A stretch of 64,000 nt of DNA from Fimbriimonadaceae bacterium (GTDB lineage Bacteria; Armatimonadota; Fimbriimonadia; Fimbriimonadales; Fimbriimonadaceae). Under the pieces are notes generated by a model that saw only the letters and a list, made by a program, of their open reading frames with translations, did not search any database and was not told where the DNA came from. The stretch spans positions 2,634,734 to 2,698,733 of the forward strand of contig JABAQM010000001.1 of assembly GCA_019187105.1 (NCBI GenBank). The letters run 5' to 3'. Below, piece after piece: positions 40,728 to 49,155 of the stretch. The stretch's first letter is position 1, and every line of letters starts with the position of its first letter. A program made the translations under genes and the position numbers.

Positions 40728-41573
40728 TTAAGCAGCCAACTTGAGCTCGCGAAGCTTGGCAATTCGCTGCTCGATCGGCGGGTGAGTCGAAAATAGTCCA
40801 GCGATCATGCCGCCCATGCCGCTGAATGGATTCACGATGCAGAGGTGCGCCGCTCCCGGATTGATATGTCCGGGAATGACCTGAACCCCGCGGTGGAGCT
40901 TGATCAGGGCATTCTCGAGCCCAATCGATGACCCGACCAATTCGGCCGCAGCGCGGTCTGCTTCGAACTCGCGAGCCCGGGAAATGCCCATCTGCACCAT
41001 GACTGCGGCGAGCGGCGCCACGATGGAGATGACGAGCAGCACAAGCGGGTTTCCGCCTTCTTCATCCGACCCTCCAAAGAGCGCGGCGAAGCGAAAGAAC
41101 TGGGCGACCGTCATAATCGCGCCAGCCAGCGTCGCAACGATCGCCATCGTAAGCGAGTCACGGTGTTTGATATGCCCGATCTCATGGGCGACGACGCCTT
41201 CAACTTCACGCGGCGACAGGATGTCGAGCAAACCCTGGTTGACGGCAACGACACCGTGCTCCGGATTGCGTCCGGTAGCGAAGGCGTTGGGAGAGGGATC
41301 AGGCACCAAGTACAAGCGTGGCGTTGGTATCCCAGCTCGCTCGGAGATCCGTTCGAGCATCGCGTACAACTCTGGAGCCGCACCGCGATCAATCGGCTGG
41401 GCGCGGGTCATGGCGAGCACGATCTTGTCACTGAACCAGTAGCTGCCAAGGTTCATTGCAACCGCCAAGACCAAGGCGATCATGGCGCCGGCTGCGCCCC
41501 CCAGTGCGCTGCCGACCCATACGAAAATGGCGGTAAGCACGGTAAGTAAGATGCCGACTTTTAAGGTGTTCAT
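40728..41573 (-). CDS. htpX: Membrane-bound M48 metalloprotease HtpX
   Basis: 281-residue zinc protease of the cytoplasmic membrane that degrades misfolded membrane proteins with FtsH. Two N-terminal helices (VGILLTVLTAIFVWVGSALG, and AMIALVLAVAMNLGSYW), LVPDPSPNAFATGRNPEHGVVAV near 90, catalytic HEIGH at 130-134, and a further hydrophobic pair near 150-190. The third zinc ligand Glu lies in SRAREFEADRAAAEL near 205. First gene of a three-gene operon and directly after the yybP-ykoY riboswitch. Confidence 0.95.
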   Translation of the reverse strand: MNTLKVGILLTVLTAIFVWVGSALGGAAGAMIALVLAVAMNLGSYWFSDKIVLAMTRAQPIDRGAAPELYAMLERISERAGIPTPRLYLVPDPSPNAFATGRNPEHGVVAVNQGLLDILSPREVEGVVAHEIGHIKHRDSLTMAIVATLAGAIMTVAQFFRFAALFGGSDEEGGNPLVLLVISIVAPLAAVMVQMGISRAREFEADRAAAELVGSSIGLENALIKLHRGVQVIPGHINPGAAHLCIVNPFSGMGGMIAGLFSTHPPIEQRIAKLRELKLAA

Positions 41574-41590
41574 ACTCTTTCAGACGTCAA

Positions 41591-41623
41591 CAAAAAACCT
41601 CCGCCGCGGGATCGCGGTGGAGG
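41591..41623 (-). terminator. Riboswitch-linked intrinsic terminator
   Basis: Minus-strand hairpin: CCTCCACCGCG (41623-41613), loop ATCC, CGCGGCGGAGG (41608-41598), then six T. Left arm shared with P1 of the riboswitch. One A-C mismatch in the stem. Confidence 0.88.
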
Positions 41624-41704
41624 TCTCGCTGATTCTGGACGAACCCGGCCCGTAGGCGTCCTGACGAATTCGTCCTCCCGTTGAACGGGACGCTACTCCC
41701 CTCC
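41592..41704 (-). promoter_or_regulatory. yybP-ykoY (manganese) riboswitch with terminator, upstream of htpX
   Basis: On the minus strand the conserved 5' element GGAGGGGAGTAGCG (41704-41691) and the conserved 3' element CAGCGAGACCTCC (41631-41619) are both present and pair as P1 (GGAGG 41704-41700 with CCTCC 41623-41619). The same CCTCC also starts the terminator hairpin 41623-41598, which has 11 bp with one mismatch, an ATCC loop and a TTTTTTG tail (41597-41591). P1 and terminator are mutually exclusive, so ligand binding should switch htpX and terC on. Known ligand of the family: Mn2+. Not verified by covariance search here. Confidence 0.88.
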
Positions 41705-41716
41705 AGGGAAGCATCT

Positions 41717-41735
41717 GTTGTTATTGAGTAACAAC
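41717..41735. promoter_or_regulatory. Operator-like inverted repeat next to the riboswitch
   Basis: GTTGTTA (41717-41723) and TAACAAC (41729-41735) form a perfect 7-bp dyad with a 5-base spacer, 13 bases upstream of the riboswitch on the minus strand and 70 bases before the TerC gene at 41805. Could be a transcription factor site in the promoter of htpX, or part of the plus-strand leader. Confidence 0.35.
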
Positions 41736-41804
41736 GCCTGCGATTGCCGGTCAGTTCCAGGATTACCGGCGGCTCAATGGCGACCGTGGTACAACTCTGA
41801 GTCC

Positions 41805-42551
41805 ATGGAATGGCTTGCCGATCCGGCCGTCTGGGCCTCATTTCTGACTTTGACGGTCCTCGAAATTGTCCTGGGCATCGATAACGTCATCTTCATTTCG
41901 ATCCTTGTCGGCAAGCTGGCGCGGGAGAACCAAGCCAAGGCTCGGCAACTTGGACTCGCATTGGCTCTGATCATGCGGGTGCTGTTTCTCCTGTCAATCG
42001 GCATCATTGTTCGATTGAGCGAGCCAGTCTTGTTCCTCGGCCCCAAGGGTCTTTCGTGGCGTGACATCGTGCTGCTGGTCGGCGGTCTATTTCTGGTCTG
42101 GAAGGCGACAAAGGAAATTCACGCCAAGCTGGAAGGGGACGAACATCACGCTGAACACGGAGCTGGTCAGGCAGTCGCCTCGATGGCCTCTGTGGTTGGG
42201 CAGATCGCCGTGCTGGACATCGTCTTCAGCATTGATTCGGTTATAACGGCGGTTGGCATGGCCGATCAGGTGTCCATCATGATCGCAGCAGTCGTGGTAT
42301 CGATCGCCGTCATGCTAATGTTTGCGGGCAAGATCAGCGACTTCGTGGACCAGCACCCGACCGTTAAGATGCTTGCTCTGGCGTTCCTCGTCCTCATCGG
42401 CGTGAACCTGATCGCCGAAGGCTGGGGCCAACACATCCCCAAGGGGTACACCTACTTCGCAATGGCTTTCTCGGTGATTGTCGAAGTCCTTAATCTGCGG
42501 ATGAAGAAAGCGAAGACCAAGCCTGTCGAGCTTCGCAAGCAAGAGCCATGA
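41805..42551 (+). CDS. TerC family membrane protein
   Basis: 248 residues, seven to eight membrane helices. TerC signature LTLTVLEIVLGIDNVIFISI and VGQIAVLDIVFSIDSVITAVG. Start ATG at 41805 (MEWLADPAVWASFL) is chosen, as homologues begin there; the open frame upstream to 41718 overlaps the riboswitch leader. Different in style from the TerC at 39330 (no Alx-like N-terminal). Overlaps the DUF423 gene by 4 bases. Confidence 0.88.
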   Translation: MEWLADPAVWASFLTLTVLEIVLGIDNVIFISILVGKLARENQAKARQLGLALALIMRVLFLLSIGIIVRLSEPVLFLGPKGLSWRDIVLLVGGLFLVWKATKEIHAKLEGDEHHAEHGAGQAVASMASVVGQIAVLDIVFSIDSVITAVGMADQVSIMIAAVVVSIAVMLMFAGKISDFVDQHPTVKMLALAFLVLIGVNLIAEGWGQHIPKGYTYFAMAFSVIVEVLNLRMKKAKTKPVELRKQEP

Positions 42552-42916
42552 GATCGTGGCTAGTTGCCGGTTCACTCAGCGGCGCCCTGGCGGTCGCGCT
42601 CGGAGCCTTCGGCGCCCACGGGCTCAAGGAGACGTTAGGCGACGACTTGCCCACATGGCAAACCGCTGCGCAGTACCACCTGATCCACACCGTGATGTTG
42701 CTGATAACCGCCCATTCGGGCTATCGAAACTCGATGCGGCTCTTTGGGATCGGCATGCTTATCTTCTGCGGAAGCCTCTATTTATTGGCAGCCGTCAAGC
42801 TAAGGTGGATGGGAGCGATAGCGCCCATCGGCGGGACCTGCTTGATCCTTGGATGGATAGTGCTGGCAATGGAGCTCGCAAAGGAACACGGTACCGGAAC
42901 CGCAGAGAGGGGCTAA
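42548..42916 (+). CDS. DUF423 family membrane protein
   Basis: 122 residues, three to four membrane helices. N-terminal block AGSLSGALAVALGAFGAHGLKETLG is diagnostic for DUF423; GAIAPIGGTCLILGWIVLAM ends the core. No known function. ATG overlaps the TerC stop (ATGA), so they are co-translated. Confidence 0.88.
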   Translation: MRSWLVAGSLSGALAVALGAFGAHGLKETLGDDLPTWQTAAQYHLIHTVMLLITAHSGYRNSMRLFGIGMLIFCGSLYLLAAVKLRWMGAIAPIGGTCLILGWIVLAMELAKEHGTGTAERG

Positions 42917-42923
42917 GTTGCCG

Positions 42924-43859
42924 CTATGACGGCTTTCGGAAGACGCTGAACCACACCGCGAAGTCCTTTTCCAAATCCATTGCTCCATCCCCCTTGTCCC
43001 ATCCAAAGGCTCTGGCGTAACTCCGCATGGCATCCGTATCGACCACATCGTAAGCGAGGGTCTTGAAGCCTGCCTGCTCCCATTCCGCACGAGGGAACGG
43101 ATTCTCGCCGTCCGCCCAAGGGACGTAAGGTTTGTCTGGCGCAGCCTTTGCCGGGCAAATGTTGTAGACCATCACCCAACCGCCGGGTTTCAATGAACGG
43201 AAGATCGACTCGATGAAGCTACGGTCGTTGACGCCGAGGTTTACCAGCATTCGCTCGTCCACGGGCCGGGCCGGGTGGACGTAGCCGCGCTTCAGCGTGT
43301 TCTTGCTGATGAACAGGTCGAGGTTCCCAACCTTCTGGCGCAGGGCCCGATCGGCTGGCCACCGTCCGGTGAGGAGCTCGATCGAACCCGTACCGACGTT
43401 GCCCGTATCTCCGGGCTGCGAATAGAACATTGCCAAAAGAGGGTCGATATCGATACCGATCGTGTCGGCCCCACATGCAGCCATGAGCCTCAGCTGGCCG
43501 ATATTGCCATAGCCAAAATCGGCGATCCGTTTACCCTTCAACGATCCGAATCCGAGCCCGCCAAGGATTTCGAGAGGTCTTGCGTAGGCCAACGGGGTTC
43601 CGTAGCGCGTGTTGTAGTAGAAGTCCTCACCGAGTTCGACTTTCTCAAAGCCGGGCTGGGCCTGCGCGCTCCATTGCCGGGTCTTGGGGTGGCGATAGAG
43701 CGTGCGCGAAGAGACCCGTGGCAGTTTTGCCGTCGCCGAAAGATATCCCTTCGCAACGGGCGTTCCTACCAATGGAAGGGCCGCCTTGGACTCGGTTTGG
43801 AGCCGGTCCAAGGCGGATTGGGGCTGCGTGAGCAGCACCGCGCATAACGAAAGAACCAT
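42924..43859 (-). CDS. Putative SAM-dependent methyltransferase-like protein with signal-like N-terminus
   Basis: 311 residues. The core has a class I methyltransferase motif I, GKRIADFGYGNIGQLRL followed by ADTIGIDIDPLL near 128-150, a later PGGWVMVYN strand near 240, but no obvious substrate domain. The first 15 residues (MVLSLCAVLLTQPQSA) are hydrophobic, like a short signal peptide, which is odd for an enzyme that uses cytoplasmic SAM. Convergent with DUF423. Function unknown. Confidence 0.6.
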   Translation of the reverse strand: MVLSLCAVLLTQPQSALDRLQTESKAALPLVGTPVAKGYLSATAKLPRVSSRTLYRHPKTRQWSAQAQPGFEKVELGEDFYYNTRYGTPLAYARPLEILGGLGFGSLKGKRIADFGYGNIGQLRLMAACGADTIGIDIDPLLAMFYSQPGDTGNVGTGSIELLTGRWPADRALRQKVGNLDLFISKNTLKRGYVHPARPVDERMLVNLGVNDRSFIESIFRSLKPGGWVMVYNICPAKAAPDKPYVPWADGENPFPRAEWEQAGFKTLAYDVVDTDAMRSYARAFGWDKGDGAMDLEKDFAVWFSVFRKPS

Positions 43860-43869
43860 ACAAAGAATA

Positions 43870-43896
43870 TAGGACCTATAGCGCGTATAGGTCCTA
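43870..43896. terminator. Perfect 11-bp inverted repeat between Tricorn and methyltransferase-like genes
   Basis: TAGGACCTATA (43870-43880), GCGCG loop, TATAGGTCCTA (43886-43896). Lies between the Tricorn stop at 43908 and the next ATG at 43859, so it could be the terminator of the Tricorn gene (weak T-run TATTCTTT on the minus strand) or an operator over the methyltransferase-like gene. Confidence 0.5.
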
Positions 43897-43907
43897 CATT
43901 TCCTGGA

Positions 43908-46900
43908 TTAGCCGCCGATCTTTGCCTTTGGAAAGTCGGGGCGCTTCCAGTTCCGACCCGGCTTCTTGAGCTCCGCAAGCAGGTGCTCGACAGCCTTCTC
44001 CAGCTGCGGGTCCTGTCCCTTGGCGATCAGGTCCGGCCGCGCGTCGATATCGATGTCAGGATCGACACCGGTATTCTCGGCGATCCATTTGCCGGTTTTA
44101 AGGTCGTAGAGACCAAACTCTGGCGCGGTAAAGAAACCGCCGTCGATCAGGGGTGCACTGCCGGTAATGCCGACAAGGCCGCCCCACGTGCGCTTGCCCA
44201 TTAAGGGGCCAAGCTCTGCTTCACGGAACAGCCAGGGCAGCATGTCGCCGCCGGAGCCGGCATAACCGTTGATCAGCATGACCTTGGGTCCGTCGAGCGC
44301 CTGAGTTGGGAACCGAACGTCACCGCCGTTGCGCTGCCGGAAGGCCGTACCCGACTGTCGGGCAAGCTTCTCAATGAAGAAGGTGGGAATCATCCCGCCG
44401 CCGTTAAAGCGCTCGTCGATGATCCAAGCCTTCTTATCGCTCTGGCTGTAGAACCCGCGGATGAAGCCGATCACGCCTTCCATGGAGGTGTTCGGAACGT
44501 GCATGTAACCGATCTGACCATTGGACATCTCGGAAACTTTCTTCCGGTTGTTCTCGACCCAATCGACGTACCGTACGCCCTGGTCGTTGGCGATGGGCCT
44601 GACCTGGACTTTGCGGGCGCCGTCCTTCGACGGCTTGTCGTTAACGGTTAGGGTTACGATGCGGCCGGCCTTGCCGATTAGGCGCTCCGAAGGGTGAACG
44701 GTGCCACCCACGGGTCGGCCATCGATCTCCAGCAGGTAGTCGCCTTCCTTGATATTGATGCCAGGCTCGGCGAGCGGTCCGCGCTGGCCCTCGGCATGGA
44801 CGTAACCACGGTAGATCTTCCCGAAGCGAACGTTGGTCGTTCCCTCGTAATCGGCAGCGAGACTGCCAACCTGGGGCTGTGGTGCGGTAGCGAAAACTCC
44901 GTTATCGCCGCCACCGACGTAGGCGTGACCCGTGCCAAGCTCGCCGATCATGAGGCCCAGAATGTAGTTCAGGTCTTGTCGATGCGCAACATGCGGCAGG
45001 TACTGGGCATATTGCTTGCCGACGGCATTCCAGTCGACACCGGTGAAGTTGGGATCGTAGAACCGGTCGCGCATGTAGCGCCAGGCCTCCCAGAAGATCT
45101 GCTCCCATTCCTCCTTCGGGTTCACCATCGCCATGACGCCGCCGGTATCGACCCGACCAGCTGCCGGCTGGATGCCTGGGCGGAGATCAGCGATGCCAAC
45201 CGTATTGCCAACCATGTAGGCGATCTTCGTTCTAGCTGCGTTAAGCGTGAGCGCTCGCGCACCCTCGAGGATGTCCATCGATTGACGCTGGGTGACGCTG
45301 AACTGCATCAGCTTGTTGCCGCTGATGGTCAGAACGCCGTCCTTGACACCGAGAATGGCCAGGTAGCTGCCCGCCGGCCAGGGAAGCGGTATTGCGCGCT
45401 CTGTGATGCCATCGATGTCGATTTTCATCGCCGGCTTGTCTTCGGGCTTTTTCTCTTCCGGCTTAGGAGCATCGCCGCCCGCAGGTTTAGGCGGCGCGGC
45501 GGCTGCCTCCGGCTCCTCGTCGGAGGATGGGATCAAGGGGTTGGTAAGGTCCTTTGTCAGAGGGATCATATAGACCCGGGATCCCGCACCCATATCCATC
45601 TGGAATTCGAACGTGCCGCCCTGCGGATTGAACGTTCGCATCGAGATGATGTACAGGTACTTGCCGTTCAGGTCGAACGCCACGCCGGAATCGTTATACA
45701 TGCCATCCGTCGCCTGATGAACCTTGCCACCCTTGACGTCGTAGAGGAACGTCGCCTGCTGAAGATTGTCCAGCGTGTCGATGAAGGCAATCCAATTGGA
45801 ATCGGGCGACCAGTCGTAGGTGCTGATGCTCCCGTACTTGCCGCGGTGAACCACGGTTGATTTGGCCGAAGCGACATCAAAGAGAACGAGATCGTTCTCC
45901 TCGGTGAGGTAGGAAATGGTCTTGCCGTCCGGTGACCAATCAAATCCGCGAATGCGGTGATTAGCGGGGGTAGCCAGTTTCTTTCGCTCGCCTCCGCGCT
46001 GCGGCACGGTGTAGATCTGCTTCTCGCCGGATTCGTCGCTGAGATAGGCGATGGTCTTACCGTCCGGCGACCAGGCTGGAGCCTGCTCGCGGTAGCGGGT
46101 CGTCTCCGTCATGTTCCGCGTATCGCCGTTCTTTGCCGGAAGGCTGAATAGCTCTCCACGAGCTTCTACGACGATTCGATTCCCGCTCGGTGACAGCGTG
46201 AAGTTGGTGATCTGATCGGCGAGAGGCCGTAGCACTTCTCGTGCCTGAACCTTGTCACTGAGGACACGCGGCATCACCGTCTTCAGATTTCCGCTAGCGA
46301 GATCGTAAGTACACAGGTAGCCGTTTCGCTCGAAGACGATGCGCTTGTCATCGAAACCTGGGTTCTTGATGTCCGCATCGGCGAACTTCGTGAGCTGCGA
46401 CACCTTCTTTGATTTGGTGTCGTACCGGTAAAGGTTGACGGTGCCCTGGTTTTTGTCGGACACGTAGTAAACGGCATCGCCCACCCACATTGGGAACCAA
46501 GAGTTCTCACGCTCGGCAGGAATCTCGCTGTAGCTGTTGTTTCGAAGGTCGAAGAAGCTGATCTTGCCCTGCGAGCCGCCACGATAGCGTCGCCAGTTGA
46601 ATTGGTGGGAATAGAAGCGGTGATAGGCAAGGGTATTGCCATCCGGGCTCAGCGAGCCCGCATCGATTTCGTAAACCTTGGTGCCGTTCGGAATGCCGCC
46701 TTTGGGATCGACCGTCCAGAGCCTCTCGGTAAACCCACCGATCGACCCGGCCGTCGACGTATACATGATCTTTCCGTCGTTTGTCCAACCGATCGGCACG
46801 TCGGCCTCTGGGTCGAAGGTGAGCCGCTTGGGTTCGCCTCCCTCTGCAGGCATCACATAGACATCGGGGTTGCCCGAATAAACCCCAAGGAACGCGACCC

Positions 46901-47114
46901 ACTTGCCATCAGGCGAGAACTTGGCATATTGCTCCGAGCCAGGATGCGACGTGAGTCGGCGGGCAACGCCTCCATCTGTCGTACACACCCAAAGATCGGT
47001 GGCATAGGTGAAAACAATTTGGTCTCCGTAAATGTCGGGGAACCGAAGCAGTCGCATCTCATCGGCTTGTCCGGTGAGCATGACTGCGCCCAGCGCATAA
47101 GTCAGTACTGTCAA
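43908..47114 (-). CDS. Tricorn-type S41 protease
   Basis: 1068 residues, the usual length for Tricorn. N-terminal two beta-propellers (about 20-600) made of repeats such as SPDGKWVAFLG, SPDGKTIAYLS and SPDGKTISYLT; a proline/acidic linker (about 535-575, EAAAAPPKPAGGDAPKPEEK); a C1 helical domain; a PDZ-like domain near 750-830; and C-terminal S41 core. Catalytic His in LGTGHAYVGGGD near 735 and nucleophile Ser in GYAGSGGDMLP near 970. TTG start with GGGAGG 6 bases upstream; hydrophobic first residues suggest export. Degrades peptides from proteasome-like or other proteases in archaea; its role in bacteria is less clear. Confidence 0.92.
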   Translation of the reverse strand: MTVLTYALGAVMLTGQADEMRLLRFPDIYGDQIVFTYATDLWVCTTDGGVARRLTSHPGSEQYAKFSPDGKWVAFLGVYSGNPDVYVMPAEGGEPKRLTFDPEADVPIGWTNDGKIMYTSTAGSIGGFTERLWTVDPKGGIPNGTKVYEIDAGSLSPDGNTLAYHRFYSHQFNWRRYRGGSQGKISFFDLRNNSYSEIPAERENSWFPMWVGDAVYYVSDKNQGTVNLYRYDTKSKKVSQLTKFADADIKNPGFDDKRIVFERNGYLCTYDLASGNLKTVMPRVLSDKVQAREVLRPLADQITNFTLSPSGNRIVVEARGELFSLPAKNGDTRNMTETTRYREQAPAWSPDGKTIAYLSDESGEKQIYTVPQRGGERKKLATPANHRIRGFDWSPDGKTISYLTEENDLVLFDVASAKSTVVHRGKYGSISTYDWSPDSNWIAFIDTLDNLQQATFLYDVKGGKVHQATDGMYNDSGVAFDLNGKYLYIISMRTFNPQGGTFEFQMDMGAGSRVYMIPLTKDLTNPLIPSSDEEPEAAAAPPKPAGGDAPKPEEKKPEDKPAMKIDIDGITERAIPLPWPAGSYLAILGVKDGVLTISGNKLMQFSVTQRQSMDILEGARALTLNAARTKIAYMVGNTVGIADLRPGIQPAAGRVDTGGVMAMVNPKEEWEQIFWEAWRYMRDRFYDPNFTGVDWNAVGKQYAQYLPHVAHRQDLNYILGLMIGELGTGHAYVGGGDNGVFATAPQPQVGSLAADYEGTTNVRFGKIYRGYVHAEGQRGPLAEPGINIKEGDYLLEIDGRPVGGTVHPSERLIGKAGRIVTLTVNDKPSKDGARKVQVRPIANDQGVRYVDWVENNRKKVSEMSNGQIGYMHVPNTSMEGVIGFIRGFYSQSDKKAWIIDERFNGGGMIPTFFIEKLARQSGTAFRQRNGGDVRFPTQALDGPKVMLINGYAGSGGDMLPWLFREAELGPLMGKRTWGGLVGITGSAPLIDGGFFTAPEFGLYDLKTGKWIAENTGVDPDIDIDARPDLIAKGQDPQLEKAVEHLLAELKKPGRNWKRPDFPKAKIGG

Positions 47115-47164
47115 GAATAACCTCCCGGGGAATTACTGGAGATTGTAGCCGGGACGTTGCGATG

Positions 47165-47674
47165 CTAGTAGGTGAGGATGTACTTTTCGATCAGCGCAAG
47201 TGCGATATGGACATCTTTCCAGCCTAAAACATCCACGTGCTTCTCTTCTAGCGATTTGTAGATCTCGAAGAAATGACTGATCTCCTTTTGGACGTGGTCG
47301 TTGAGGTCCTTCAGGCTGTGCCACGTGTTGTAGCGCGGGTCCTTGGTCGCCACGCACAAAATTTTCTCGTCCTGACCCTTCTCGTCCCTCATGGAAAGGA
47401 CGCCGATCGGGCTCGCCTCGACGACGCAGCCAGGGAACGTAGGGTGGGAAAGGATGACCAGGGCGTCCATCGGGTCGCCATCGATATACAAGGTCTGAGG
47501 AATATAGCCGTAGTCGAAGGGATAGAAAAGAGGCGAGTGAAGGACGCGGTCCAGCTTGATCACACCGGTCTTCTGGTCAACCTCGTATTTGTTGGTCGAT
47601 CCCTTGGGGATCTCGATAACGACGTTGACGACCTCAGGCGGGTTGGGACCGATCGGGACGTTCAGCAGGGACAT
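47165..47674 (-). CDS. ppa: Inorganic pyrophosphatase
   Basis: 169 residues, family I soluble pyrophosphatase that removes PPi to drive biosynthesis. Motifs: EIPKGSTNKYEVD at 21-33, YPFDYGYIPQT near 51-61, DGDPMDALVI near 65-74 with the metal-binding Asp cluster, and KEISHFFEIYKSLE near 130. Directly downstream of miaB (1 base gap), so probably co-transcribed. Confidence 0.96.
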   Translation of the reverse strand: MSLLNVPIGPNPPEVVNVVIEIPKGSTNKYEVDQKTGVIKLDRVLHSPLFYPFDYGYIPQTLYIDGDPMDALVILSHPTFPGCVVEASPIGVLSMRDEKGQDEKILCVATKDPRYNTWHSLKDLNDHVQKEISHFFEIYKSLEEKHVDVLGWKDVHIALALIEKYILTY

Positions 47675-47675
47675 T

Positions 47676-49052
47676 TCAGGCCAACACCCTACCGCTCAAT
47701 CCCCAGAGGTGAGCCTCCGTGGCCCTCACTTTGACCAGTTGCCCAATCTGGTCTGTCGATCCAGCAAAGTGCATCATCTTGAATTCCCTCGTATATCCCT
47801 GCAGCAAATTGGGGTCCTTTGGCGATCGACCCTCAACCAGTACCTCGAACTCCTGCCCAACAAGCCTCGAATTCCGTTCGCACGTAATCTCATTCTGCAG
47901 AGCGGCAAGCTCCACGAGCCGTTGCTGCTTGAGCGCGTAGGGAAGCTGCTCCCTATCCGCCGCCGGCGTTCCGGGTCGTGGACTGTAGATGAACATATAG
48001 GCGCCGTCGAACCGGACCTCTCGCACCATATCGAGGGTGCGTTCGAACTGCGAATCGGTCTCACCAGGAAAGCCGACAATGATGTCCGTCGTGATCGCGA
48101 TGTTCGGCACCGCAGCGCGCAGCTCGGCAACGATCTCAAGAAACGACTCCCGCGTGTAGAGCCGCTTCATCGCTTTCAGCATGTCGTTGTCGCCAGATTG
48201 CAGAGGCATGTGAACGTGCTCCATCACCTTGGGACAATCCCGTATCGTCTGGATCAGATCGGTCTTAAAGTCCCGCGGGTACGGGCTGGTGTAGCGGATT
48301 CGCCAAAGGTCAGGTACCTCCGCCAGCGTGAGCAACAGCTCTGCAAACGGCACCCGGCCCTCGGCGAGGTTCTTCCCGTAGCTGTTCACCGTCTGGCCCA
48401 GCAGGGTGACTTCTCGGGCGCCGAGCTCGGTTAGCCGCTGGACTTCCTCGACGATATGGGCAGTCGGCCGGCTACGCTCCCGCCCGCGCGTGGTGGGCAC
48501 GATACAGAACGTGCAGAACTTGTCGCAGCCGTACTGGATCGGGACGAATGCCTTTAGCTTGCCGGTCCGTTCGACTTTGCGCTGCGGGATGTCGGTAACG
48601 ACCGCGCCCTTACGCTCGGGGAGTTCGACACGTTTGCGAAACGCGCGCTTCTGCAGAACCTCCTCGACCAGTCCCGCAACCGAGCTCAGGTTGGCGGTGC
48701 CGACAACGAAGTCCACATGGGGAGCACGCCGGCGAATCTCGTCGGCCCTCAGCTGGGCCATGCATCCGCACACCCCGATCACCATTTCGGGGCGCTTCAG
48801 TTTGGTGAGTGCCAGTTCGCCAAGCAGGCTGAATGCCTTGTCTTCCGGCTTCTTTCGCACGCTGCAGGTGTTGAGAAGGACGACATGAGCGTCATGGATC
48901 GAGCCTGCAAGACCGAAACCGATCTCCTCCAGGTACAGGCCGAGCTGCTCGCTGTCCTCTTCGTTCATCTGGCAGCCCCAGGTTTGGACATAGTACGTGC
49001 CTCGCTTGGTTTGGCGCTCAAGCGGCCGGTTCAGCAGGGCGACAGTAGACAT
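47676..49052 (-). CDS. miaB: tRNA-2-methylthio-N6-dimethylallyladenosine synthase
   Basis: 458-residue radical SAM methylthiotransferase acting on A37 of tRNAs that read UNN codons. N-terminal UPF0004 domain with TWGCQMNEEDSE and Cys residues for the auxiliary cluster (TCSVRKKPED, GVCGCMAQ); radical SAM CxxxCxxC in GCDKFCTFCIVP; C-terminal TRAM domain (VRATEAHLWGLSGRVL). All three Cys pairs for the two 4Fe-4S clusters are visible. YgfZ at 3123 may assist its maturation (known in E. coli). Confidence 0.96.
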   Translation of the reverse strand: MSTVALLNRPLERQTKRGTYYVQTWGCQMNEEDSEQLGLYLEEIGFGLAGSIHDAHVVLLNTCSVRKKPEDKAFSLLGELALTKLKRPEMVIGVCGCMAQLRADEIRRRAPHVDFVVGTANLSSVAGLVEEVLQKRAFRKRVELPERKGAVVTDIPQRKVERTGKLKAFVPIQYGCDKFCTFCIVPTTRGRERSRPTAHIVEEVQRLTELGAREVTLLGQTVNSYGKNLAEGRVPFAELLLTLAEVPDLWRIRYTSPYPRDFKTDLIQTIRDCPKVMEHVHMPLQSGDNDMLKAMKRLYTRESFLEIVAELRAAVPNIAITTDIIVGFPGETDSQFERTLDMVREVRFDGAYMFIYSPRPGTPAADREQLPYALKQQRLVELAALQNEITCERNSRLVGQEFEVLVEGRSPKDPNLLQGYTREFKMMHFAGSTDQIGQLVKVRATEAHLWGLSGRVLA

Positions 49053-49155
49053 AGGGAGCCTAAATAGGATACCGCCCAGGTCGAATTGAGCCGAACGGAT
49101 GAATAGTTCCTGATCGTAGAAACTGTGGGCAGCGGACCTGGGTTACCTTAAGAGT

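Noticed and set aside
44694-45860. Open frame of 388 codons on the plus strand inside the Tricorn protease gene
   Set aside because: Antisense shadow; no start signal and no recognisable motif.
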